From Streptomyces sp. cg36 (GTDB lineage: Bacteria > Actinomycetota > Actinomycetes > Streptomycetales > Streptomycetaceae): DNA of 64,000 bases. Below are positions 50,537 through 58,659 of this stretch, in pieces (within the stretch, counting starts at the first letter, position 1; the number at the start of each line of letters is the position of its first letter). A model generated the notes under the pieces. The model had not been told where the DNA came from and did not search any database. It saw only the letters and a list, made by a program, of their open reading frames with translations. Position numbers and translations under genes: made by a program. The stretch is from the NCBI RefSeq assembly GCF_041080675.1, contig NZ_CP163520.1, positions 7,283,501-7,347,500 of the forward strand, in the 5' to 3' direction.

Positions 50537-50551
50537 TTACGGGCTCCGTAA
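50537..50551. promoter_or_regulatory. Inverted repeat upstream of htpX
   Basis: TTACGG-GCT-CCGTAA, perfect 6-bp arms, 51 bp before the ATG at 50603 in the divergent gap. A candidate operator. Confidence 0.4.
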
Positions 50552-50602
50552 GTGGCATGGTGGACAGTGAAGGAGCAGAGCATCGGTCCCCCGGGAGACA
50601 TC

Positions 50603-51508
50603 ATGCGCAGCCGCTTCCAGCCCGACCGGCAGTTGACCGTCCGCATGCTGGTCACGGTGTTCCTGCTGGGCCTGCTGTACGTGGCGTTCGTCGCCGCGCT
50701 GCTGGTCCTGCTGAAGTCGACGGTCCTGGTCGTGGTGATCGCCGCGGCCCTGCTCCTGGGGCAGTACTGGTTCTCCGACCGGATCGCGCTGTACGCGATG
50801 CGCGGGCGGGTCGTCACCCGTGAGGAGCAGCCCCAACTCCACGGTCTGGTCGACCGGTTGTGCGCGACGGCCGACATGCCGGTGCCCCGGATCGCGGTCG
50901 CCGACACCGATCTGCCCAACGCCTTCGCCACCGGACGCAACGCCGACCACGCGGTCGTCTGCGTCACCACCGGACTGCTGCGCCGCCTGGAGCCGGAGGA
51001 GCTGGAGGGCGTGGTGGCCCATGAGCTGTCGCACGTGGCGCACCGCGATGTCGCGGTGATCACCGTGGCCTCGTTCCTCGGCGTCATCGCCGGGCTCATC
51101 GTCCGGTTCGCCTTCTACTCCCAGATGTTCGGCGGGCGCCGCCGGGGCGATCAGAACACCTTCGCGATCCTGATGGCCGTGATGGCCGTCTCCGCGGTGG
51201 TGTACGCGGTGAGCTTCCTGCTCATCCGGGCCCTGTCGCGCTACCGGGAACTGGCCGCCGACCGCGCCGCCGCCCTGCTCACCGGCCGCCCCTCCGCGCT
51301 CGCCTCGGCGCTGACCAAGCTGGACGGCGACATCGCCCGCATCCCCAGCAAGGACCTGCGCACGGCGAGCGCGTTCAACGCGTTCTACTTCGCCCCCGCC
51401 CTGGGCGCGGGCGCCGCGCTCTCCCGGCTTTTCTCCACCCACCCGAGCCTGGAGCAGCGCCTGGCCGGGCTGGCCAGGATCTCCGCCGAGCTGGGACGGA
51501 GCGCCTGA
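50603..51508 (+). CDS. htpX: HtpX-like M48 membrane metalloprotease
   Basis: 301 aa. Two N-terminal transmembrane segments (about 12-60) are followed by the zinc motif H-E-L-S-H at residues 140-144, two further membrane segments, and the third ligand in Y-R-E-L-A-A-D-R-A-A-A. HtpX degrades misfolded membrane proteins. I chose ATG 50603 behind GGGAG; an upstream in-frame GTG at 50552 overlaps the operator-like repeat. PspAB follows after 4 bp, the usual envelope-stress pairing in actinobacteria. Confidence 0.9.
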   Translation: MRSRFQPDRQLTVRMLVTVFLLGLLYVAFVAALLVLLKSTVLVVVIAAALLLGQYWFSDRIALYAMRGRVVTREEQPQLHGLVDRLCATADMPVPRIAVADTDLPNAFATGRNADHAVVCVTTGLLRRLEPEELEGVVAHELSHVAHRDVAVITVASFLGVIAGLIVRFAFYSQMFGGRRRGDQNTFAILMAVMAVSAVVYAVSFLLIRALSRYRELAADRAAALLTGRPSALASALTKLDGDIARIPSKDLRTASAFNAFYFAPALGAGAALSRLFSTHPSLEQRLAGLARISAELGRSA

Positions 51509-51512
51509 TCGC

Positions 51513-52091
51513 ATGGGCTTCCTGGACATCCTGCTCGGGCGCACCAAGCCCGTCGCCCCCGACCTGGACCGGCTCTTCGCGGTGCCGTCCGCCGCCCTCA
51601 CCCTGGAGGCGGCGGCCGGGTTCACCGCGACCGGCCGGGGTTCGGTGTGCTTCACCTCGGTGGAGGGCGGGGCCTTCGGCCGGATCCGCGACGACATCGA
51701 GGCGCTGTTGGACGCGGACGCCGACCGCGGCGGCGAGCCGGTGGAGTTCAGCCGCGACGGGTTCGGCTACACCTGGCTGCTCTCCCGCCGCACCCCCACC
51801 GACCTGCCCGCGCTCGTCGGCGATCTGCACGCCGTGAACACCTCGCTCCAAGAGAGCGGCTTCGGCCCCCAACTGCTGTGCTCACTGGTCGGTTTCGAGG
51901 ACGCCGAGGGGCATGCGCTGGCGCTCGTCTACCTCTACAAGCGCGGCACGTTCTACCCCTTCGCGCCGCTGCCCGGGGAGAAGCGGGACAGCGCGCTGGA
52001 GCTGCGGGTCAAGGCCGTGCTGGCGGACGACCTGGCCGTGGAGCCCGACCTGGCCCGCTGGTTCCCGGTGTGGGGTGCGCCGGGGCTGTGA
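51513..52091 (+). CDS. pspAB: PspA-associated protein PspAB
   Basis: 192 aa soluble protein. M-G-F-L-D-I-L-L-G-R-T-K is the family N-terminus, followed by D-L-D-R-L-F-A-V-P-S-A-A-L-T-L, F-S-R-D-G-F-G-Y-T-W-L, and the C-terminal F-Y-P-F-A-P-L and R-W-F-P-V-W-G. PspAB is found with PspA or HtpX genes in actinobacteria and is thought to work in the membrane-stress response. The 4-bp spacing from htpX indicates one transcript. Confidence 0.85.
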   Translation: MGFLDILLGRTKPVAPDLDRLFAVPSAALTLEAAAGFTATGRGSVCFTSVEGGAFGRIRDDIEALLDADADRGGEPVEFSRDGFGYTWLLSRRTPTDLPALVGDLHAVNTSLQESGFGPQLLCSLVGFEDAEGHALALVYLYKRGTFYPFAPLPGEKRDSALELRVKAVLADDLAVEPDLARWFPVWGAPGL

Positions 52092-52098
52092 GGGTCCG

Positions 52099-52998
52099 TC
52101 AGGCGGGTTGGTAGCCGCGTTCGCGTACGACGTCCCGGGCGAGGCGGGCGAACGCGCGGGCGGCGGCGCTGGTGTAGGCGCCCTCGCGCCGCAGCAGGGT
52201 CACCGTACGGGCGGGCAGCGCGGGATCGAGCGCCACCGGCCGCAGGGCCGGGTGGTCGTCGGTGACCGCGTCGGGCAGCACCGTGGCCAGCGAGGTGTGC
52301 CGGACGATCTCGGTGAGGGCCTGCACGGAGTCGGCCTCCACCGCGATGCGCGGGCGCACCCGGTGGGCGGCGAGATAGGCGTCGACATGGCCCCGGGTGG
52401 CGAAGTCGGTTCTGAGCAGCGCGAGTTGACGGCTCCCGAGCTCCCGTACCGGCAGCGGCCGGTCCCCGGGCTCCGCGTCCGCGGCCACGACCAGGCTCAG
52501 CGTCTCCGTGTACAGCGGGGTGCCCGCCACCCCGGGCAGGTGCGGTCCGAGGAAGGCGATGCCGAGGTCGATCTCGTCGGCGAGCAGGGCGGATTCGATG
52601 CGGTCCTGGGCCAGCTCGCCGACCTCCAGGGTGATGCCCGGGTGGCGGGTGTGGAAGCGGGCGAGCAGCGGGCCGGTGAGGTACGCGGTGAAGGTGGGCG
52701 TCACCGCGAGGCGCAGGCCGCCGTGCGAGAGGTCCGCCACGTCGTGCACGGCCCGCTCCGCGGCGGCCAGGTCCCGCAGGGCGCGCCGGGCGTGGGCGGT
52801 GTAGACGTCGCCCGCGTCGGTGAGCCGTACGGCCCGACCCGTGCGGTCGAGGAGCTGGGCGCCGAGGGTGTGTTCCAGCTGTTTGATCTGCTGGGAGAGC
52901 GTGGGCTGCGAGATGTGCAGCTCCTCGGCGGCGCGGGTGAAGCTGCCGTGCTCGGCCACGGCGAGCAGATAGCGCAGATGACGGAGTTCCAGGGCCAT
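52099..52998 (-). CDS. cynR: LysR family regulator, CynR type
   Basis: 299 aa. N-terminal HTH: E-L-R-H-L-R-Y-L-L-A-V-A-E-H-G-S-F-T-R-A-A-E-E-L, then I-S-Q-P-T-L-S-Q-Q-I-K. The C-terminal domain is a LysR substrate-binding fold. I read it from ATG 52998. It is divergent from carbonic anhydrase and cyanase genes, the arrangement of the cyanate operon, so cyanate-responsive activation is inferred. CTATAG-based repeats lie in the gap. Confidence 0.88.
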   Translation of the reverse strand: MALELRHLRYLLAVAEHGSFTRAAEELHISQPTLSQQIKQLEHTLGAQLLDRTGRAVRLTDAGDVYTAHARRALRDLAAAERAVHDVADLSHGGLRLAVTPTFTAYLTGPLLARFHTRHPGITLEVGELAQDRIESALLADEIDLGIAFLGPHLPGVAGTPLYTETLSLVVAADAEPGDRPLPVRELGSRQLALLRTDFATRGHVDAYLAAHRVRPRIAVEADSVQALTEIVRHTSLATVLPDAVTDDHPALRPVALDPALPARTVTLLRREGAYTSAAARAFARLARDVVRERGYQPA

Positions 52999-53006
52999 GG
53001 GACCGA

Positions 53007-53069
53007 CTATAGAGGCATCTATAGATGAGACCAATGGAAGACATGGATAGTGCGTCTTGGACGCTATAG
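53007..53069. promoter_or_regulatory. CynR-type binding region
   Basis: CTATAG occurs at 53007-53012, 53019-53024 and 53064-53069, and CATCTATAGATG (53016-53027) is a perfect 12-bp palindrome. Such A+T-rich dyads with T-N11-A spacing are typical LysR sites. They lie between cynR and the carbonic anhydrase gene. Confidence 0.6.
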
Positions 53070-53132
53070 ACACAGGTCATGCATGGTGGAACCCGTCGGC
53101 CCCCAGGGTCGGCAACCACCGAAGGGAGTGAC

Positions 53133-53732
53133 ATGCAAGACCTCACCGAGGGTGTCGCGCGGTTCCGGCGGGACGTCTTCCCCGCGAAGGCGGAGCTCTT
53201 CGCCCACCTGGCGGGCACCCACCGCCCCGGCACGCTGTTCATCGGCTGCTCCGACGCCCGGGTGGTGCCCGAACTGATCACCCAGAGCGAGCCGGGCGAT
53301 CTGTTCGTGATCCGCACCGCGGGCAATCTGGTCCCCGCGTACGGCGCCGGCGCCGACGGGGTGGCGGCGAGCATCGAGTACGCGGTCGCCGTCCTCGGCG
53401 TCAGTGACGTCGTGGTGTGCGGGCACTCCGCCTGCGGGGCCATGACCGCCCTGGCCGACGGCCACGACCTGACCGGCCTCGCGGCCGTCCGCGGCTGGCT
53501 GCGCCACGCCGACGCCTCGCTGGCCCGTACCGCCGCCACCGGCACCGTGGACGTCGACGCCCTGGTCCGCGAGAACGTCCGCGCCCAGCTGGCCGCCCTC
53601 GCCACCCACCCCTCGGTGGCCCGCGCCCTGGCCCGTGAGGCGCTCACCCTGCACGGCTGGGTCTACGACATCCCCTCCGGCACGGTCGAGGAGCTCCGCC
53701 ACGCGGGGCACCCGGCGCCCGCCGCGGCCTGA
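53133..53732 (+). CDS. cynT: Beta-class carbonic anhydrase (CynT)
   Basis: 199 aa, ATG 53133 behind AAGGGAG. The zinc and active-site residues are visible: Cys and Asp in I-G-C-S-D-A-R near residue 38, then His and Cys in C-G-H-S-A-C-G-A-M near 95-100. R-T-A-G-N and S-I-E-Y-A-V are also conserved. In cyanate metabolism it retains the CO2/bicarbonate needed by cyanase. It precedes cynS by 94 bp. Confidence 0.92.
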   Translation: MQDLTEGVARFRRDVFPAKAELFAHLAGTHRPGTLFIGCSDARVVPELITQSEPGDLFVIRTAGNLVPAYGAGADGVAASIEYAVAVLGVSDVVVCGHSACGAMTALADGHDLTGLAAVRGWLRHADASLARTAATGTVDVDALVRENVRAQLAALATHPSVARALAREALTLHGWVYDIPSGTVEELRHAGHPAPAAA

Positions 53733-53826
53733 CACCACCCGGCCCGCCACGAGGCGGGCACGGCCCCGCACCCACCGGAACCGGCGACGGAGTCCGGACA
53801 CCGCTACCGAAAGGACCCACCTTCCC

Positions 53827-54297
53827 ATGCTGCACGCCCAGTTCGACCCCACCGCCCGCCAGCTGCTCGCCGCCACCGCCGTCGAGGCCAAGACCCGCAA
53901 GGACCTCAGCTGGCAGCAGATCGCCGACGTCACCGGCCTGTCGGTCGCCTTCGTCACCGCCGCCGTACTCGGCCAGCACGCCCTGCCGGCCGACGCGGCC
54001 CGCGCGGTCACCGAGCTGCTCGGCCTGGACGAGGACGCCGCCCTGCTGCTCACCACCGTCCCCACGCGCGGCTCCATCCCCGGCGGGATCCCGACCGACC
54101 CGACCATCTACCGCTTCTACGAGATGCTCCAGGTGTACGGCACCACGCTGAAGGCCCTGGTCCACGAGGAGTTCGGGGACGGCATCATCAGCGCGATCAA
54201 CTTCAAGCTCGACGTCCGCAAGGTCGCCGACCCCGAGGGCGGCGAGCGCGCGGTGATCACCCTGGACGGCAAGTACCTGCCGACCAAGCCGTTCTGA
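53827..54297 (+). CDS. cynS: Cyanate hydratase (cyanase)
   Basis: 156 aa, the standard length. The N-terminal helical domain (about 20-85) contains [12 protein letters not shown]. The catalytic domain has the Arg and Glu in I-Y-R-F-Y-E-M-L and the Ser in [10 protein letters not shown], matching the known Arg/Glu/Ser triad. It decomposes cyanate with bicarbonate to carbamate and CO2, giving ammonia. The ATG follows AAAGGAC. Confidence 0.95.
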   Translation: MLHAQFDPTARQLLAATAVEAKTRKDLSWQQIADVTGLSVAFVTAAVLGQHALPADAARAVTELLGLDEDAALLLTTVPTRGSIPGGIPTDPTIYRFYEMLQVYGTTLKALVHEEFGDGIISAINFKLDVRKVADPEGGERAVITLDGKYLPTKPF

Positions 54298-54305
54298 TGA
54301 CGGAC

Positions 54306-54347
54306 GGGGGCGGCCGGACCGTGGTGCGCCACGGTCCGGCCGCCCCC
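54306..54347. terminator. Bidirectional hairpin terminator (19-bp stem)
   Basis: GGGGGCGGCCGGACCGTGG (54306-54324) pairs perfectly with 54329-54347 around TGCG, between the convergent cynS and ABC permease genes. Confidence 0.88.
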
Positions 54348-54351
54348 GCCC

Positions 54352-55656
54352 TCACGCCGCGTGCAGCGCCAGCGTCGGCGACAGCCGCGCGGCGCGCACG
54401 GCCGGGTACAGGCCCGCGAGCGTACCGATCACCAGGGTCGCGCCGAGTCCCCCGCCGACCGCCCACGGCGGTACCACCCAGGGCAGTCCGCCCGAGGAGG
54501 CGTACGCCCCCGTGGCCGCCGCGCCCAGGGCGACGCCCACCACCCCACCGAGCCCCGACAGCATCAGGGACTCGGCGACGAACTGGATCCTGATCTGGCC
54601 CCGGGTCGCCCCGAGCGAGCGGCGCAGCCCGATCTCGTGGCGCCGTTCGAGCACCGAGATGATCATGGTGTTGGCCACGCCGACCCCGCCCACCAGGAGC
54701 GCGATCCCGCCCAGACCCAGCAGCAGCGTGGAGAGCGCGCCCTCGGTCGCCGCCTTCGCCTTCAGCGCCGCCGAGGGGTCACCGACCGCCACGTTCTGCG
54801 GGTTCTGCGGGTCGACCGTCGGGGCGAGCAGCTTCTGCACCTGCCGCACCGACGCGTCGGTGGACCGCTCGTACACCGCCGTGGGGTGTCCGTCGAAGCC
54901 CAGCAGCCGCTGCGCCGCGGCCCAGCCGACCAGCGCCGACCGCTCGATCTCCGGTGCCAGCGGCATCGGGGCGAGCACACCGACGACCGTGAAGTACCGG
55001 TCGCCGAGCCACACCTGCTGCCCCGGGCCGGTGATGCCGAGCCGCTCGGCGGCGACATGGCCGAGGACCACCGACGGGTAGCGCCCGTTGGCGGCGTTCA
55101 GCCAGGTCCCGGTGGCTACCTTGCCGCGCAGCACCTCCAGGAGGCGTTCGCTGCTCGCCTTCACCGCGATCCCGCCGGTCTCGTCCTTCGGGATCTTCTC
55201 GGTGCGGCGCACGGACCGTTTGACGTCGCCCGTCGCCCCCACCTCCTCGACCCCGTCGATGCGGCCCACCATGCCGGGCGCGTCCTTGGGCAGCTTCACC
55301 TCCTGCCCGCTGAACACGCCCTCGCCCGGCTTCACCACCAGCATGTTGGTGCCGAGCGCGTCCAGCTGCCGCAGCAGTTGGGCCTGGCTGGAGGAGGAGA
55401 TGCCGACCACCGCGATCATCGTGGCGATGCCGATGGCGATCCCCAGGGCCGAGAGCACCACCCTGACCGGACGGCTGCGCAGCCCGGCCGAGCCGACGTG
55501 CAGCACGTCCCTGGGGCCGAGCCGGGCGGCCCGCAGCGCACGGGCGGGAGCGGTGCCGGACGCGCCCGCCGGGCCGTCCGTGGAGCCCGCACCCGTGGAA
55601 TCCGTGGGCGAGGGGTCCCGCCCCGTGGCGTCCGTACGCGAGGAGTCGAGCGGCAT
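54352..55656 (-). CDS. MacB-like ABC transporter permease
   Basis: 434 aa. A Pro/Ser/Thr-rich cytoplasmic N-terminus (about 45 residues) precedes TM1 (V-V-L-S-A-L-G-I-A-I-G-I-A-T-M-I-A). A large extracytoplasmic MacB_PCD domain follows to about 305, then three C-terminal TMs in an FtsX domain (L-L-G-L-G-G-I-A-L-L-V-G-G, with cytoplasmic R-R-H-E-I-G-L-R-R-S-L-G-A). The ATG at 55656 shares a base with the ATPase stop; a GTG one codon earlier is the alternative. It exports a substrate with the adjacent ATPase and adaptor; the cargo is unknown. Confidence 0.9.
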   Translation of the reverse strand: MPLDSSRTDATGRDPSPTDSTGAGSTDGPAGASGTAPARALRAARLGPRDVLHVGSAGLRSRPVRVVLSALGIAIGIATMIAVVGISSSSQAQLLRQLDALGTNMLVVKPGEGVFSGQEVKLPKDAPGMVGRIDGVEEVGATGDVKRSVRRTEKIPKDETGGIAVKASSERLLEVLRGKVATGTWLNAANGRYPSVVLGHVAAERLGITGPGQQVWLGDRYFTVVGVLAPMPLAPEIERSALVGWAAAQRLLGFDGHPTAVYERSTDASVRQVQKLLAPTVDPQNPQNVAVGDPSAALKAKAATEGALSTLLLGLGGIALLVGGVGVANTMIISVLERRHEIGLRRSLGATRGQIRIQFVAESLMLSGLGGVVGVALGAAATGAYASSGGLPWVVPPWAVGGGLGATLVIGTLAGLYPAVRAARLSPTLALHAA

Positions 55657-56360
55657 CACGCGGCCACCTTTCCCCGGGCCGTGTCCGCGACGACCCGGCC
55701 GTCGCGGATGCGCACCTGGCGGGGGAGCCCGGCCGCGATCTCCGTGTCGTGGGTGATGACGGCGATGGTGGCGCCCTCCCGGTTCAGCTCGTGCAGCAGC
55801 GCCATCACCGCCTCCCCGGACGCCGAGTCCAGCGCGCCGGTCGGTTCGTCGGCCAGCAGCAGGGCGGGCTCGCCGACCACGGCCCGCGCGATGGCGACCC
55901 GCTGCTTCTGCCCGCCGGACAGCTCGTGCGGCCGGTGCCGCATCCGGTCGGCGAGGCCCACCCGGGCCAGCGCGTCGGCGGCCAGCGCCCGGCGCCGGGC
56001 CCGCGGCAGCCCCGAGTACAGCAGCCCCTCGGCCACGTTGTCGCGGGCGCTGACCCCGGGCACCAGGTGGAACGCCTGGAAGACGAAGCCGATGTGCTGG
56101 GCGCGCAGCGCCGACAGCCGGCGGTCGGTGAGCGAGGCGACCTCGTGGCCCGCGATCTCCACCCGGCCCGCGGTGGGCCGGTCGAGGGTCCCGACGACGT
56201 GGAGCAGGGTGGACTTCCCGGAGCCGGACGGTCCGGCGATGGCGAGCAACTCGCCCCGGGCGACGGTGAGATCGACCCCGTCCAGGGCCCGCACCCCGCC
56301 CGCGTACTCCTTGGTGACACCGGTGAGGCGGACGACCGCGTCCCGCGCGAGCGTGTTCAT
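55656..56360 (-). CDS. MacB/LolD-like ABC transporter ATP-binding protein
   Basis: 234 aa. Walker A G-P-S-G-S-G-K-S-T (about 43-51), Q-loop V-F-Q-A-F-H-L-V, signature L-S-G-G-Q-K-Q-R, Walker B L-L-L-A-D-E-P-T-G and H-loop I-T-H-D are all intact. Short stand-alone ATPases of this type drive MacB/FtsX permeases. Overlaps of 4 bp with the adaptor gene upstream and 1 bp with the permease gene downstream mark one operon. Confidence 0.93.
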   Translation of the reverse strand: MNTLARDAVVRLTGVTKEYAGGVRALDGVDLTVARGELLAIAGPSGSGKSTLLHVVGTLDRPTAGRVEIAGHEVASLTDRRLSALRAQHIGFVFQAFHLVPGVSARDNVAEGLLYSGLPRARRRALAADALARVGLADRMRHRPHELSGGQKQRVAIARAVVGEPALLLADEPTGALDSASGEAVMALLHELNREGATIAVITHDTEIAAGLPRQVRIRDGRVVADTARGKVAA

Positions 56361-57415
56361 ACCGACGGCACCCCGACCTTCATCCCCGCGCGCAGCCCGC
56401 CGCCGCCGACCTCCACCCGGCCCTTCCCGAACATGCCGAGCTCGACGGCGACCTCGCGGGTGGCGCCGTTCTCCACCACCTGGACGCCGAACCCGCCGCC
56501 GGAGAGCGCGAGCAGGGCGTTGACCGGCACGGACAGGACGTCGTGCCGGGTCTCGCCGGTCAGCTCGACGGTGACCGGCGCCTGGTCGAAGCCGTTCACC
56601 GCGTCCGGCCGGTCGAAGGAGACCGTGATCTCGATCTTCGGCGTCTTGTCCTGGGCGTCGTCACCGGGCTTCGCGGTCCGCCCGACCCCCGTCACCCGGC
56701 CCGGCGCCCGGGTGCCGTCCGGCAGCTGTACCGAGACCCGGGTGCCGCTCTTGGCCGAACCGGCGTCCGCGACCGGCACTTTGAACCGTACGACCCGCTC
56801 CGAGCCGGTGACCGTGAGCACCGGCTTGCCGGGGGCCACCGGATCGCCGGTCGCCGCCCCCGCCTCCTTGATCCGCACGGCGCTGCCCGCGAAGGCGACC
56901 AGCTCCGGGCCGACCGTCCCGGTCTGCTTGAGGCCGTGGGACTTCTGCCAGCGCGTGACGGCGGACGCGGTGGCGGACGTGTACGTGTCGTCGGCCGTGA
57001 AGCCGGTGTATCCGAGGGCGGCCAGGTTCTCCTCCAGCTGGCGCACGTCCTTGCCCTTGTCGCCGCTCTTCAGCGTTCGGTACATCGGCTCGGAGCCGTA
57101 CATCAGCCGCACCGGGGTGCCGTCGACCTCGTACAGCCGCTGGTCGCGGCGCACGGTCGAGCCGGTCGCGGCTATCCAGTTCAGGGTGCCGGTGGCGCCC
57201 GCGTTGATCCGGCGCTCACCGAGGAAGCCGAGCGTGCCGTCCTGCTGGGAGCTGTCGCTCAGGTCGCCGCGGGTGACGTCGGCGGTGGCGGGCGGCAGCG
57301 CCGAGCGGTCGGCGCCGCCGGGCCGGTCCGGGGTGTTCAGGGCGGTCACGGCGACACCGCCGCCCGCGACCAGCACGATCGTGGCCAGTGCCACGGCCAG
57401 CCTGCGGCGGCTCAT
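56357..57415 (-). CDS. Efflux adaptor (MacA/HlyD-like) with peptidoglycan-binding domain
   Basis: 352 aa. One N-terminal transmembrane anchor (about 6-27), a biotinyl-lipoyl-like segment (G-T-L-N-W-I-A-A-T-G-S-T-V), and a PG-binding_1-like domain at about 110-160 (G-D-K-G-K-D-V-R-Q-L-E-E-N-L-A-A-L-G-Y). Beta-barrel adaptor regions follow (V-L-T-V-T-G-S, D-V-L-S-V-P-V-N-A-L-L-A-L, R-V-E-V-G-G-G-G-L-R-A-G). The peptidoglycan-binding insertion is typical of Gram-positive versions. It couples the ABC transporter to the cell wall. The ATG overlaps the lipoprotein gene's stop (ATGA). Confidence 0.85.
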   Translation of the reverse strand: MSRRRLAVALATIVLVAGGGVAVTALNTPDRPGGADRSALPPATADVTRGDLSDSSQQDGTLGFLGERRINAGATGTLNWIAATGSTVRRDQRLYEVDGTPVRLMYGSEPMYRTLKSGDKGKDVRQLEENLAALGYTGFTADDTYTSATASAVTRWQKSHGLKQTGTVGPELVAFAGSAVRIKEAGAATGDPVAPGKPVLTVTGSERVVRFKVPVADAGSAKSGTRVSVQLPDGTRAPGRVTGVGRTAKPGDDAQDKTPKIEITVSFDRPDAVNGFDQAPVTVELTGETRHDVLSVPVNALLALSGGGFGVQVVENGATREVAVELGMFGKGRVEVGGGGLRAGMKVGVPSV

Positions 57416-57909
57416 CGGCCGACGCTCTCGCACGCCTTGTTCGCCTTGTCGAACTTCGCCTTCTCGGTGCCCTCGGGTATGCGCTGCGCGGACGTCATCC
57501 CGCCGTCGAACTTCGGGTCGGGCATGTTGAAGCCGTTCTCGCGCATGCACCGCGCGTATTTGAGCATCTTGTCCTTGTCGGCCTGGGTCGGCCCCTTGCC
57601 GCTGCCCGCGCCGCCCTTGCCCGCGCACGCCCTGAGCGCCTTCTCCATCTTCTCCTTGGACATGCCCTCGCCGGAGACGCTCAGCGCCCGCTCGTCCTGC
57701 CCGGGCTCGGGCTCGGGCACCTTCAGGCCCTGTTCGCGCAGGCACTTGCGGTGCGCGAGCGCCTGGTCCGCCTGCTTCCCGGCGTCGCCGGTGCCGTCCT
57801 TGCCGCCGTCCGCCCCCTCGCCGCCCGAGCAGGCGGTGGCGATGAGGGCGAGGGCGGACAGGGTGGTGGCCGCCATGATCCTGCCGAGGTGTCGCTGCGA
57901 AGTCGTCAT
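57412..57909 (-). CDS. Putative lipoprotein with duplicated Cys-x4-G motif
   Basis: 165 aa. Lipobox I-A-T-A-C near residue 27 and a Gly/Asp-rich linker. Two related segments follow: K-C-L-R-E-Q-G-L-K-V-P-E-P and R-C-M-R-E-N-G-F-N-M-P-D-P, each followed later by a second Cys (R-A-C-A-G-K, K-A-C-E-S-V), so two disulfide-bonded or metal-binding modules are likely. It is the first gene of the efflux operon and could sense or bind the exported compound. The function is not known. Confidence 0.75.
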   Translation of the reverse strand: MTTSQRHLGRIMAATTLSALALIATACSGGEGADGGKDGTGDAGKQADQALAHRKCLREQGLKVPEPEPGQDERALSVSGEGMSKEKMEKALRACAGKGGAGSGKGPTQADKDKMLKYARCMRENGFNMPDPKFDGGMTSAQRIPEGTEKAKFDKANKACESVGR

Positions 57910-57969
57910 GGGCCCGGAGCCTGCCGCGAGCCGGTGTTTCGTTTCCCTCAGCGGATGCGTTAACAACGC

Positions 57970-57985
57970 CGAAAGGTCCCTTTCG
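57970..57985. promoter_or_regulatory. Inverted repeat between efflux operon and two-component genes
   Basis: CGAAAGG-TC-CCTTTCG, perfect 7-bp arms, 15 bp before the response regulator's ATG. A candidate binding site for that regulator on the divergent promoters. Confidence 0.45.
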
Positions 57986-57999
57986 TATACACAGGGACC

Positions 58000-58659
58000 A
58001 TGCGCGTACTGGTGGTGGAGGACGAGGAATTCCTGGCGGAGATGATCGCCGAGGGGCTGCGCCGGGACGCGCTCGCGGTCGACGTGGCGCCGGACGGCAC
58101 CGAGGCGCTGCGCAAGCTCCGCTTCGGCGCCTACGACGTGCTGGTCCTCGACCGCGATCTGCCCGGGGTGCACGGCGACGAGGTGTGCCGCCGGGTCGTC
58201 GAGCAGCGGCTGCTCACCCGGGTGCTGATGCTGACGGCGGCCGGGACCGTGCGCGACCGGGTCGAGGGCCTGGGCCTGGGCGCCGACGACTACCTCGCCA
58301 AACCGTTCGCGTACGACGAACTGCTCGCCCGGGTGCTGGCGCTCGGCCGCCGGGCCCGGCCCGCGCTGCCGCCCGTGCTCGAACGCGCCGGGATCGTCCT
58401 GGACACCGCCCGCCGCCAGGCCAGCCGCGACGGCCGCCACCTCCAGCTGTCGCGCAAGGAGTTCGCGGTGCTCGAAGCGCTGCTGCGGGCCGAGGGGGCG
58501 GTGCTCAGCAGCGAGGACCTGATCGAGCAGGTGTGGGAGGAGCACACCAGCTACCGCACCAACGCCGTCCGGGTCACCCTCAGCAAGCTGCGCGCCAAGC
58601 TCGGCGAGCCGCCCGTCGTGCACACCGTGCCGGGCGCGGGCTACCGGATCCCGGCGTGA
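58000..58659 (+). CDS. OmpR family response regulator
   Basis: 219 aa. Receiver domain (1-115) with the acidic pocket V-E-D-E-E, phosphoacceptor Asp51 in V-L-V-L-D-R-D-L-P-G, T-A-A near 80 and K-P-F near 101. A winged helix (about 125-218) has L-S-R-K-E-F-A-V-L-E-A-L-L and R-V-T-L-S-K-L-R-A-K-L-G. It is encoded with a histidine kinase through a GTGA overlap, divergent from the efflux operon, and probably controls that operon. Confidence 0.93.
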   Translation: MRVLVVEDEEFLAEMIAEGLRRDALAVDVAPDGTEALRKLRFGAYDVLVLDRDLPGVHGDEVCRRVVEQRLLTRVLMLTAAGTVRDRVEGLGLGADDYLAKPFAYDELLARVLALGRRARPALPPVLERAGIVLDTARRQASRDGRHLQLSRKEFAVLEALLRAEGAVLSSEDLIEQVWEEHTSYRTNAVRVTLSKLRAKLGEPPVVHTVPGAGYRIPA

